From: Herbidospora galbida
GTDB lineage: Bacteria > Actinomycetota > Actinomycetes > Streptosporangiales > Streptosporangiaceae
Length of the DNA stretch: 64,000 nt
Assembly: GCF_005233835.1 (NCBI RefSeq)
Contig: NZ_SZQA01000025.1
Span: 1 to 64,000 of the forward strand
Direction of reading: 5' to 3'
In this document: positions 25,396 through 34,063 of the stretch, piece after piece
How the letters are laid out: each line of letters begins with the position of its first letter
Numbering within the stretch: the stretch's first letter is position 1
Position numbers and translations under genes: made by a program
Notes under the pieces: generated by a model
What the model was told of the DNA's origin: nothing
Database searches by the model: none
The model's input: the letters and a program-made list of their open reading frames with translations, nothing else

Positions 25396-28300
25396 CGGTC
25401 CCCCCTCACCCTGAGCGGCACGGCGGGCGAGTAGCTCACCCGGCCGAACCACATGGCCTTGACCAGCACCCACCAGTCCCCCGGCCGCATGCCGAGCGGC
25501 ACGTCGGCGACCACGTCGAGCACGACCTGCTCGCCCGGCGCGATCTCCAGCGGACGGATGAGCGGCCCGGTGACCCCCCAGGTCCCCCACGGACCCAGCA
25601 CCTGGACCTCCCCCCTGAGGGCGAAGACGGCGCGATTGGTCAACGTGACCGGCAGCAGGGCCGTCCGCCCGGGAGCCGCCTCGAGGCCCTCCTCCGGTAC
25701 GTCCACCGCGAGCAGCGACGCCGGACCGGGGCTGACCGGCCGCCCCGAACCGTCGAGGAACACGACGTCCTCGTGGGTCTGGCCGCCGTGCGCCAGCGTG
25801 ACCGCCACCGGGAAGGGGCCCTCCCCCGCGCCGGGCGGCGGCGTCACCGCGACGTCGAAGGCGGTCCAGCCGCGCGGCGGGAGCCGTACCGGACGATCGG
25901 ACGGCGCGGCGGCCCAGCCGGGCGGCACGACCACGCGGACCTCGCCCTCGGCGGCGGCGTCGACGAGGTCGGAGGCCAGGGAGACCCGGACCCCGCCGGA
26001 GACCGCCCGCGCGTGCACGCTCAACGGCTGGTAGCCGAGCGGCGCCGAACCCCGGTTGTGCAGCCAGTAGCGCGAGAACACCGGCTGCGCGGGTTCGGCG
26101 GCCCGCCCGAGGCGGTCGCCCGGCCCTTCGGGGTCGCGGGCGTCGGTCTTCAGCACGAACGTGGCGATCTCGCTCGGCCCGAGGTCGGCGACCAGTGCGC
26201 CGTCGCGCACCTTGGCCTCGCTCGTCGCGGTCTCCAGCAGGTCGGCCACCGCCGCCTCGACCAGCGGGAACGGTGAGGTCACCCGCAGCGAGACGGGCGT
26301 GCCGTGCGGCTCGTAGAACCGCGCGGCGACCCCGGCGCGCGGATCGGCCGGGACCGACCGGCCGCCCGCCGTCGGGTTCCCGGCCGCCTTGAAGGCGGCC
26401 AGCACGGCCGCTCCGGCGGGTTCGACGGTCACCAGCGACGCGGTCGCGGGCAGGGGGCCCGGATGGGCCGGTTCGACGACCGGGCGCAGCGGGTGGCCGT
26501 AGTCGTGCGCCTTGGCGACGATCCCGGCCGCGCGCCAGTCGCCGCCGCCGGAGGCGATGGCGTAGTCGAAGGTGTGGCTCCAGTGCTGGAGGCCGAAGCC
26601 GGTGCCGTCGGGGGCGGTCCGGCGCGGCGGGTCGATCCACATGCCCGACGGCCAGCCGGTCGACGACCGCATGAGCGACAGGTGCAGCCGCCCCCGGGTG
26701 TCGACGGCGAACCCGGGCACGCCCCGGTTCAGCACGGCGACGGTCCGGCGCTCCTCGGCGTGGTCGGCCGTCTGGTCGACCGTGATCACGTGATCCTCGA
26801 TAACGTTGTCCGGCGACCCGGCGAGCACCACGACCGGGATGTCGAGCGCGCCGCGCAGGTCCGACTCCGGGTGGAAGGCCTGCTCGCGGGTGTGCCGGCC
26901 GGGCAGCCAGACGACCGCCGACCCCTTCTCCGCGAGCTGCCGGTTCAGCTCCTCCGTGTAGGCGGGCCCGGCGGCGCGCAGGGCCTCGGCGGTGAAGGCG
27001 TTCTCCTCCGGCCCGCCGACGGCGAACCGCACGTCGGGCAGGTTGGAGTCGAAGGCCAGCAGGCCGTAGCGGGTGCCGTGGGCGTACGCCGTCGTCGAGG
27101 TGACCCCCGACTGGGCCAGCTTCACCGCCAGGTCGCGCGCGTCGGCGGTGTCCTCCTCGTGCGGCACGACGATCTCGGCGACCGCGATCGGCACGCCGGT
27201 CCCGTTGGCGAAGGCGATCCGGGCCGGGGCGCTCAGCCCGAACCACTGGTAGGCCGGGTTGTCCAGCGTCCACGGATGCTCGGCCGCGTCGACGTCGGGG
27301 TGCGCGAACGGCCGCCCGACGACGGCGTGGCCGACCTCGGAGACCGGCACCGCGCCCGGCACCGCGCACGGCCAGCGGAGCCGCACCAGCTGGTCGGCGC
27401 CATCGAAACCGTCGACGTGGGTGGCGCAGTCCACCCGCGCGAGGCCGTACCACAGAGTGACCGTCTGCGTGTACGTGATGGGACCGAGGGAACCGGTGAC
27501 GGTGATCCGCCGGCCGAGCCGCGACCGCTCGGTCGTCACCGAGCGCGCGGGGAGTGCGGCGCTCCCCGTGGAGACGCCCGTCGGCAGCAGGTGCCACGGG
27601 CCCTCACGGAAGACCGGGTGTTCGTGGTACTCCTCGTACACCACCAGCTCGTTGCCTACCTCGCCGGGCGTGATCAGCTCGTCGCCCGTGGCCAGGTCGA
27701 CCAGGGAGACCACGCCGCCGCCCCGCGCCGGGTCGACGGTGAGCCGGTGGAACTCGTTCTCGATCGTGTACGCGTCCTCCACGGCCCATTCCCCGCCGGC
27801 ACCCGATGCGGCGAGGCGGTAGGAGCGGTAGCCGACCGACGGCACGTCGGCGGCCAGGAAGACGATCTCGGCGCGGGTGTCGTCGGCGTGCTCGACCAGG
27901 CACGGGACCTCGGTCCCGGTCTCGTCGGTCAGCCCGGTGAACGGCGCGGGCACGGTGGCGCGCACGACGTCGGTGCGCGGCCAGGCGTTGGCGTTGTAGA
28001 CGATCACGCTGTCGCTCCGCACCTCGGTCCGCGCGGCCAGCTGCCGCAGCGCCGCCGTGTGCACCTCCGCCGCGAGGTCGTACGCCTCCCGCCACCCCGC
28101 CAGCAGGTCGAGGTAGACCTGGTCGGACTCGGTGCCGGTGATGGCGTCGTGGTGGGCGCCGAACACGAGCTGCCGCCAGGCCTTGTCGAGCGCGGCCTCC
28201 GGATACTCCGCGCCCCCGGCCAGGCAGGCCAGCGCGGCGAACCGCTCGGCGTCGAGCAGTTCGTTCTCGGCCGCCCGCTGGGCCTGCTTGGTGTCGATGT

Positions 28301-29522
28301 ACGACACGTCCTTGCCGGTGTAGATCGGGTTCATGTCCCGGGTCTGCGGCGACAGGCGGCGGCCCTCGGCGGCCAGTTCGGCGGTGACCGCCGAGAAGAA
28401 CTCACGCGGGATCGCGCACCGGAACCGCGGCCAGGCATAGCGGGCGTTCCAGTCGCGGTGGATGTCGGTCAGCCACTTGTTCGGCGGGCTGTAGTCGGTG
28501 CCGACCGGGACCAGCACGTTCCTGGTCGCGGCGACCTTCTTGAGGTCGAGGAACAGCCCGTACACCGACTCCTCGGCCGCCTCCAGGGTCTGCGCGGAGT
28601 CCATCGACCAGCCCGCGCCGTAGTGGGCGGCCATGTAGTGGGTGAGCAGGCCGCGCCCCGACGGGGAGATCCACTCGAACTCGGTGCGGAACTGCATGTC
28701 GGAGGGGTCGCCGTGCGGCGTGTCGTAGGTGCCGACCTCCAGGATCGGCCCCCACTGGTGGAACGGCCCGCGCGCCCACGCCGACGAGGTGAGCCCGACG
28801 TCGGCCATCATGCCGGGGAACTGCGGGTCGTGCCCGAACGCGTCGAGCTGCCAGGCCGTCGCGGGCTCCCCGCCCAGGACGTCGCGCTGGAAGCCGATCC
28901 CGTAGACGGCGTTGCGGATCGTCGTCTCGGCGCCGGTGAGGTTGGTGTTGGGCTCGTTGTAGGTCCCGCCCATGATCTCCAGGCGGCCCTGCCCCACCAG
29001 GTCGAGGATGATCGCGCGCTGCTCCGGGAAGCTGTCCCAGTAGGGCTTGAGGTAGTCGACCTCGGCCAGCACGAACTTGTAGTCGGGGTCCCGGCGGGCC
29101 AGCTCCAGGTGGGCGTCGATCAACTGGAACGCGGTGAACTGGAAGCTCATCCGGATCTCTTGGGCGTCCGGCTGGTCCTCCCACTCGCTGGCGTACCCGG
29201 CCTGGGTGTTCCACCAGACGGGGTCGTAGTGGAAGTGGGAGACGAGGTGGACGGTCCAGCCGGGCTCCGCGACGGTGATCAGGGCGGTCGCGGAGGCGTC
29301 TCCGGCCGACACCTCGACGGTGATCCGGTCCCCCGGGCGGGCGTCGGTCGAGAAGGGGACCTCGTGGGTCCCCGTACCGGAGACACCCCGGAGTTCCCCT
29401 CGCGCCCCGCCCGTGACCTCGATGTCGACGAGGCCGGCGAAGGCCGTGGTGACCCGCAGGATCTGGCGTGGGGCGTCGGCCGGTCCGGCGAACAGCTCGG
29501 TCGCCTCGATCGTCAGATTCAT
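25392..29522 (-). CDS. GH38 alpha-mannosidase with C-terminal NEW3-type domain
   Basis: A 1376-residue enzyme predicted to cleave alpha-mannosides. After an 85-residue N-terminal beta domain comes the zinc motif HFHYDPVWW (His98, Asp100), then the nucleophile region WQLDAFGHDPQF (Asp227), a third metal region HHDAITGTESD, and the large GH38 beta-sandwich. The last 150 residues (from about SPGPASLLAVDVPEEGLEAA) look like an NPCBM-associated NEW3 domain. No signal peptide: it acts inside the cell on imported oligosaccharides. The ATG at 29522 overlaps the stop of the upstream permease gene; the frame is open much further but only shadows that permease. It is the core enzyme of the LacI-controlled operon. 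Confidence 0.92.
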   Translation of the reverse strand: MNLTIEATELFAGPADAPRQILRVTTAFAGLVDIEVTGGARGELRGVSGTGTHEVPFSTDARPGDRITVEVSAGDASATALITVAEPGWTVHLVSHFHYDPVWWNTQAGYASEWEDQPDAQEIRMSFQFTAFQLIDAHLELARRDPDYKFVLAEVDYLKPYWDSFPEQRAIILDLVGQGRLEIMGGTYNEPNTNLTGAETTIRNAVYGIGFQRDVLGGEPATAWQLDAFGHDPQFPGMMADVGLTSSAWARGPFHQWGPILEVGTYDTPHGDPSDMQFRTEFEWISPSGRGLLTHYMAAHYGAGWSMDSAQTLEAAEESVYGLFLDLKKVAATRNVLVPVGTDYSPPNKWLTDIHRDWNARYAWPRFRCAIPREFFSAVTAELAAEGRRLSPQTRDMNPIYTGKDVSYIDTKQAQRAAENELLDAERFAALACLAGGAEYPEAALDKAWRQLVFGAHHDAITGTESDQVYLDLLAGWREAYDLAAEVHTAALRQLAARTEVRSDSVIVYNANAWPRTDVVRATVPAPFTGLTDETGTEVPCLVEHADDTRAEIVFLAADVPSVGYRSYRLAASGAGGEWAVEDAYTIENEFHRLTVDPARGGGVVSLVDLATGDELITPGEVGNELVVYEEYHEHPVFREGPWHLLPTGVSTGSAALPARSVTTERSRLGRRITVTGSLGPITYTQTVTLWYGLARVDCATHVDGFDGADQLVRLRWPCAVPGAVPVSEVGHAVVGRPFAHPDVDAAEHPWTLDNPAYQWFGLSAPARIAFANGTGVPIAVAEIVVPHEEDTADARDLAVKLAQSGVTSTTAYAHGTRYGLLAFDSNLPDVRFAVGGPEENAFTAEALRAAGPAYTEELNRQLAEKGSAVVWLPGRHTREQAFHPESDLRGALDIPVVVLAGSPDNVIEDHVITVDQTADHAEERRTVAVLNRGVPGFAVDTRGRLHLSLMRSSTGWPSGMWIDPPRRTAPDGTGFGLQHWSHTFDYAIASGGGDWRAAGIVAKAHDYGHPLRPVVEPAHPGPLPATASLVTVEPAGAAVLAAFKAAGNPTAGGRSVPADPRAGVAARFYEPHGTPVSLRVTSPFPLVEAAVADLLETATSEAKVRDGALVADLGPSEIATFVLKTDARDPEGPGDRLGRAAEPAQPVFSRYWLHNRGSAPLGYQPLSVHARAVSGGVRVSLASDLVDAAAEGEVRVVVPPGWAAAPSDRPVRLPPRGWTAFDVAVTPPPGAGEGPFPVAVTLAHGGQTHEDVVFLDGSGRPVSPGPASLLAVDVPEEGLEAAPGRTALLPVTLTNRAVFALRGEVQVLGPWGTWGVTGPLIRPLEIAPGEQVVLDVVADVPLGMRPGDWWVLVKAMWFGRVSYSPAVPLRVRGDR

Positions 29523-30331
29523 CCTTTGACCGCTCCGCCGGTAAGGCCCTTCACGAAGTTCTTCTGCAGGGCGAGGTAGAAGATCAGGATCGGCAGCGTC
29601 GCCAGGAACATGAAGGCGAAGACCGATCCGAAGTCCGATTGGTACTGCCCGATGGCCCGGTAGACGCCGACCGTCACGGTCGTGCCGCTGTCGGGGCCGA
29701 GGACGATGAGCGGGGTCAGGAAGTCGTTCCAGATCCACACGCCCAGGAAGATCATCACGCTGGCCGACGCGGGCCGCAGCAGCGGGAAGACCACCTGCCA
29801 GAACACCCGGAACCGGTTCGCGCCGTCGAGCGCCGCGGCCTCTTCGAGCTCCAGCGGGACGCCGCGGACGAACCCCATGAACAGCAGCACCCCGAACGGC
29901 ACGTAGTAGCCGACGTTCACCAGTACGAGCCCCTGCAGGGTCGTCATCAGGTCGAACCACTTCAGCACGGTCGTGATCGGGGCCATGATGACCGGCACCG
30001 GGATCATGAGCCCGCACAGCAGCGTGCCCATGACGACCTTGGCGGCCCAGTGCCGCGAGCGGGCCAGGTAGTGGCCCAGCATCGCCGAGAAGACGGTCAG
30101 CACGGTCACCGACAGGGCGGTGACGGCGATCGAGTTGATCAGGCCGAAGGTGAACAGGTGGTCGGGCCGGTTCAGCACCGCCGCCAGGTTGTCGAAGGTG
30201 GGCGGGAACGGCAGCCCGGCCGGGTCGGCCACCACCGCCGCGCTCGGTTTGAAGATGTTCACCAGCACCAGGTAGAGGGGCAGGAAGAACACCACGCCCA
30301 CGAACGTGGCGACGATCGGCCGCGCGTTCAC
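29519..30331 (-). CDS. Sugar ABC transporter permease (MalG-type)
   Basis: A 270-residue inner-membrane permease with six predicted helices and the cytoplasmic EAA loop EEAAALDGANRFRVFWQVVFP, which docks the ATPase. It starts with a GTG overlapping the stop of the MalF-type gene. No ATPase gene is present in this operon, so a shared multi-sugar ATPase (MsiK-like) encoded elsewhere is expected. Confidence 0.92.
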   Translation of the reverse strand: MNARPIVATFVGVVFFLPLYLVLVNIFKPSAAVVADPAGLPFPPTFDNLAAVLNRPDHLFTFGLINSIAVTALSVTVLTVFSAMLGHYLARSRHWAAKVVMGTLLCGLMIPVPVIMAPITTVLKWFDLMTTLQGLVLVNVGYYVPFGVLLFMGFVRGVPLELEEAAALDGANRFRVFWQVVFPLLRPASASVMIFLGVWIWNDFLTPLIVLGPDSGTTVTVGVYRAIGQYQSDFGSVFAFMFLATLPILIFYLALQKNFVKGLTGGAVKG

Positions 30332-31272
30332 TGGGACACCTCTCTCTTCTGCAGGAACCGCAGCACGACCACCGAGATGAACGCGACGATCGCGAGCATC
30401 ACCGCGGCCAGGGCCGAGGAGTAGCCGATCCGGTTGCTCACGAAGGCCGTCTGCACGACCTGGAAGGCCATGGTCACCGTGGTGCCGTTGCCGGGCCCGC
30501 CGTTGGTGATGACGCGCACCTGGTCGTAGGCCTTGAAGCCGGTGATCAGCAGCATGACCACGTTGATGGTCAGCGCCGGGGCGAGCATCGGCCAGGTAAC
30601 GTTGCGGAAGCGCTGGAGCGCGCTCGCGCCGTCGATCGAGGCGGCCTCGTTGAGCTCGCGGGGCACGCCCTGCAGCCCGGCCAGGTAGACCACGACGCAG
30701 AAGCCGAGCATCTGCCAGGCCATGATCCAGGCGATCGAGTAGATGGCCAGGCCGGGGTCGGACAGCCAGCCGGGCGGCTCGTCGACCCCGAGGCCGCGCA
30801 GGGCCGAGTTGAGCAGGCCGTCGTCGGTGAGGATGGCCTGCCAGATGACGCTGATGACGACCGAGCTGAGCACGACCGGGGTGAAGAACACCCCGCGCAG
30901 CAGCACGTAGAGCTTGGTCGGCCGGTCGAGCAGCATGGCGATCAGCAGGCCGCCGGCGTTGGCCAGCACCGTGATGATGGCCGTGATGATCACCGTGTTG
31001 AGCAGCGCCTGGTGGAACTCGGCGTCGCTCAGCAGGTTGACGTAGTTGCGCAGGCCCACGAATTGGGTGGGCGGGTTGAACGGGTTGAGGTTCGTCAGGC
31101 TGTTGTAGCCGGTCATCCCGATCGGGACGAGCACGAACAGCGTGTACGCCAGCAGTCCGGGCAGGGCGAACAGGGAGAATCTGCCCAGGGCCGGCAGAAA
31201 CCTGCCGTTCCTCCTGGGAGGCCGCGCGGGGCGCGGCGTCACCCGCGTCTCGCGGTGCGTCGTCTGGGTCAT
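30328..31272 (-). CDS. Sugar ABC transporter permease (MalF-type)
   Basis: A 314-residue permease with an Arg/Pro-rich cytosolic N-terminus (residues 1-30), six helices and the EAA loop NEAASIDGASALQRFRNVTWP. It lies between the binding-protein gene (67 bp upstream) and the MalG-type gene (4-bp overlap). Confidence 0.93.
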   Translation of the reverse strand: MTQTTHRETRVTPRPARPPRRNGRFLPALGRFSLFALPGLLAYTLFVLVPIGMTGYNSLTNLNPFNPPTQFVGLRNYVNLLSDAEFHQALLNTVIITAIITVLANAGGLLIAMLLDRPTKLYVLLRGVFFTPVVLSSVVISVIWQAILTDDGLLNSALRGLGVDEPPGWLSDPGLAIYSIAWIMAWQMLGFCVVVYLAGLQGVPRELNEAASIDGASALQRFRNVTWPMLAPALTINVVMLLITGFKAYDQVRVITNGGPGNGTTVTMAFQVVQTAFVSNRIGYSSALAAVMLAIVAFISVVVLRFLQKREVSQ

Positions 31273-31339
31273 GGGGTCACCGTCTGGGCGCGGGGCGCGC
31301 GTCCGCGCGCCCCGCTGAGCCTGGTCTGGAGCATGGGGG

Positions 31340-32638
31340 TTACTGGGTCGCCTTGGCGTACTCGTCGTCGAGGAACTCGGCGAACTGCTGGGCGTTCTTC
31401 TTGCCGGTGATCAGGTCCTGGACGCCGAGGGCGGCCTTGTCGGCCAGGCCCGGGGGCAGCGCGCCGTCGCCGGCCTCCTGCGAGAAGGCGTCGAAGATCG
31501 AGCCCTCCTGCATGCCCTTCTGGTAGATCTCGACGGTCGCGTTGTAGACCGGGCCCATGTCGGCGGGCGGGGTGTAGCCCTTGATCGCCGGGATCGAGCC
31601 GTCGGCCTTCACGAACGCGTCGTTGTTCTCCTTGTCCTCGTCGAAGGCCAGGGCCCACTTCTTGGCCAGCTCGACGTTCTTGGCGGTCGCGCTCACGAGG
31701 GTGCCGCCGCCGGTGAAGGTCGGGGTGACCGGGGAGCCGTCGTCGGTCGGCCACGGGAAGGCGCCGACCTCGAACGACGGCTTGTTGGCGTCGGCCGAGG
31801 TGGCGAACCAGGAGCCCATGGGGTACATGGCGCCCTTGCCGTCGCGGAAGGCCTGCTCGGTGTCGGCGTACGACCTGCTCAGGCCGGCCGGGTCGATGTA
31901 CTCGTTCTTGGCGAGGTCCTCGATCTTCTTGGCGGCGGCCACGAAGTCGGGGTCGGTGAACTTGACCTTGCCCTGGGCCCGCTGGAGCAGCCAGTCGGGC
32001 GTTGTCTTGTAGACGTCGGTGGCGACCGTGCCGGTCAGCGGGTACATGTCCGCCCACGTGTCGGCGCCGCCGCCGCCCACGATGAACGGGGTGGTGCCGC
32101 CGTCCTTCAGCTTCTTGGAGATGTCCAGAAGCTCCTGGTACGTCGTCGGTGTCGCGGTGATGCCCGCTTTGGCGAACATGTCCTTGTTGTAGTAGACAAC
32201 CGGGATGACCTGCGTGTTGTACGGGAGCTGGTAGACCTTGCCCCCGATGGCCCCCGCCTTCGGCGCGATGAAGTTCTTGAGCTCCTCATCCGTGAACGGC
32301 GCCAGCTTCCCCGCCTGGGCGAACCCGGCGGGGTTGACCGACTGCAGGATGTCGGGCAGGTTGCCCGCGGCGTCCAGCTGCTTGGCGTACGCCGTGCGGT
32401 CGATGTTGGGCGTCACGAGCTTCTTGATGGTCACCTCGGGGACCTTCGCCGACGCCCGCGCGATGGCGGCGTCCCAGAAGGCCGCGTTCAGGTTGGGCGT
32501 CTCGAAGACCAGGAAGCTCAGCTCCACCTTGCCGCCGGCCGACGCGCTCGCGCCACCCTCCGCCTGGGGGGTCTCGCCCACGCCACAACCGGCCGCCGCC
32601 AGCACCGCGGCCAGGCCGAATATCAAAGTTCTGCGCAT
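31340..32638 (-). CDS. Sugar ABC transporter substrate-binding lipoprotein
   Basis: A 432-residue extracellular solute-binding protein of family 1. The signal peptide MRRTLIFGLAAVLAAAGC ends in a lipobox Cys, and the mature N-terminus is Gly/Ser/Ala-rich. The ATG at 32638 is preferred over a GTG two codons earlier because GAGGAGG lies 9 bp upstream. First gene of the operon feeding the GH38 enzyme; the ligand is probably a mannose-containing oligosaccharide (inference). Confidence 0.93.
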   Translation of the reverse strand: MRRTLIFGLAAVLAAAGCGVGETPQAEGGASASAGGKVELSFLVFETPNLNAAFWDAAIARASAKVPEVTIKKLVTPNIDRTAYAKQLDAAGNLPDILQSVNPAGFAQAGKLAPFTDEELKNFIAPKAGAIGGKVYQLPYNTQVIPVVYYNKDMFAKAGITATPTTYQELLDISKKLKDGGTTPFIVGGGGADTWADMYPLTGTVATDVYKTTPDWLLQRAQGKVKFTDPDFVAAAKKIEDLAKNEYIDPAGLSRSYADTEQAFRDGKGAMYPMGSWFATSADANKPSFEVGAFPWPTDDGSPVTPTFTGGGTLVSATAKNVELAKKWALAFDEDKENNDAFVKADGSIPAIKGYTPPADMGPVYNATVEIYQKGMQEGSIFDAFSQEAGDGALPPGLADKAALGVQDLITGKKNAQQFAEFLDDEYAKATQ

Positions 32639-32685
32639 CAGCACAGCCCTCCTCGTTGCCGATCCGGCTCCCCGAAGCCGATTGA

Positions 32686-32697
32686 GATAACGTTATC
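32686..32697. promoter_or_regulatory. LacI-type operator GATAACGTTATC
   Basis: A perfect 12-bp palindrome with the central CG common to LacI/GalR operators. It lies 48 bp before the binding-protein start and about 100 bp before the divergent lacI-type gene, so it can control both. Confidence 0.75.
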
Positions 32698-32800
32698 CCG
32701 ATACCGTAGAGTGTTGCGCGGAGGTTTCAAGAGCGAGGCGGGCAACGAATTGGTCACGGGCCGAATGGCGTCAACGGGCGATCATGCGGATGATAGGCGG

Positions 32801-33823
32801 ATGCAGGAGAAGCCGAGGGCGCGGAAGGGCCGCAGGCCGACGATGGTCGACGTCGCCCGCGAGGCGGGCGTGGCGCTGCGGACGGTCAGCCGGGTCGTCA
32901 ACGACGACGCGACCGTCGGGGCCGAACTGGTCGAACGGGTCAGGAGCGCCATCGCGGCCCTCGACTACCGCCCCGACGAACGGGCCCGCCACCTGCGCCT
33001 GGGCGTGACCGGCACCCTCGGGGCGGCCGTCCGGCAGCTGTCCCACGTGAACCCGGTGCTGCGCGCGGTCGAACGCGCCGCCCGCGCCGCCGGCCTCATG
33101 GTCCTCGCCGCCTCCACCGAAGACGACGAGAAGATCGAACGCCACGTCGTCGAGTCGATGTGCCGCCGCCGCTTCGACGGCATCCTGCTCGAACCCATCG
33201 GCGCCGACCACGGCTACCTGGTCCCCGAGCTGGCGGCCGGCCTGTCGCTCGTCGCGGTCGACCGCCCGGTGCTCGGGCTGGAGGTCGACTGCGTCCTGTC
33301 CGACAACGTCGCGGGCATCGAGACCGCCTTCGCCCACCTGGTCGCCCACGGTCACCGCCGGATCGCCTACATCGGCGACGACGAGCGGATCTACACCGCC
33401 CAGGAACGCGCCACCGCCTTCCGCGCCTGCCTGCGCGCCCAGGGCGGCGCCGCCGACGCCATGATCCACACCGGCCCGATACAGCGTGAACGCATCCACC
33501 GGGCCCTGGAGAGCGCGCTGTCGGGCCCCTCCCCCGCGACCGCCGTCATCACCGGGAACGCGACGCTCAGCGTCGAGACGGTCCGCTGGTTCCGCGACCA
33601 CGCCGACGACGTGGCGATCGTCGGCTTCGACGACTCGGAGCTCGCGACGCTGCTGCGCCCCGACCTGACCGTGGTCGCCCAAGACGACGCGGCCATCGGA
33701 GACACGGCCATCACGATGCTCCGCACCCGCATCGCCGAACCGGCGACCCCGGTGCGTAAGGTCACCGTCCCGGTGACGCTGCGGGCCCGGGGCTCGGGCG
33801 AGACGACGCCGAAGCGGCCCTGA
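32801..33823 (+). CDS. LacI-family transcriptional regulator
   Basis: A 340-residue repressor. The N-terminal LacI helix-turn-helix is TMVDVAREAGVALRTVSRVV, with the hinge-type helix around RPDERARHLRLG, followed by a periplasmic-binding-type sugar sensor domain (GILLEPIGADHGYLVPEL, DDVAIVGFDDSELATLL). The start is uncertain: ATG 32801 begins just before the conserved domain, while ATG 32765 is also possible; neither has a well-spaced ribosome binding site. It probably regulates the divergent mannosidase operon through the palindrome at 32686-32697. Confidence 0.9.
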   Translation: MQEKPRARKGRRPTMVDVAREAGVALRTVSRVVNDDATVGAELVERVRSAIAALDYRPDERARHLRLGVTGTLGAAVRQLSHVNPVLRAVERAARAAGLMVLAASTEDDEKIERHVVESMCRRRFDGILLEPIGADHGYLVPELAAGLSLVAVDRPVLGLEVDCVLSDNVAGIETAFAHLVAHGHRRIAYIGDDERIYTAQERATAFRACLRAQGGAADAMIHTGPIQRERIHRALESALSGPSPATAVITGNATLSVETVRWFRDHADDVAIVGFDDSELATLLRPDLTVVAQDDAAIGDTAITMLRTRIAEPATPVRKVTVPVTLRARGSGETTPKRP

Positions 33824-34027
33824 CCCGCCAGGCCACGACCGCACAGGCGAGCACGACAAAGACCAGCTCGTGGGTGGTGCCGTCGGCGCCGGGCACGCGG
33901 CGAGGAAGCGTCGGCGGGCGGAGGGTACTGGGAATCGTCGGACCCACCGGGCTGCCGGAAAACCAGGACGTTCATCGTGTTCGATCGGAACTCCTGCCGA
34001 TGAGATGAGCCGCGCCGGTCCCCCGAC

Positions 34028-34055
34028 TGCCGGGCCCACCATGGCGGGCCCGGCA
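34028..34055 (-). terminator. Perfect hairpin terminator after the BtrH-like gene
   Basis: TGCCGGGCCC (34028-34037) and GGGCCCGGCA (34046-34055) form a perfect 10-bp stem with an 8-base loop, 9 bp past the stop codon of the minus-strand gene at 34064. Confidence 0.7.
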
Positions 34056-34063
34056 CACCTTCC

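Noticed and set aside
26304-29579. A 1091-codon plus-strand open frame opposite the GH38 gene
   Set aside because: Antisense shadow of a verified GH38 enzyme with zinc and nucleophile motifs.
29523-30017. N-terminal extension of the GH38 reading frame
   Set aside because: The extension lies wholly inside the MalG-type permease gene in another frame; the ATG at 29522 overlaps the permease stop, as expected for coupling.
33762-33947. Possible 61-aa minus-strand ORF with one hydrophobic segment (ELVFVVLACAVVAWRV)
   Set aside because: It overlaps the lacI-type 3' end, has no ribosome binding site and weak codon bias; a decayed small membrane protein is possible but not supported.
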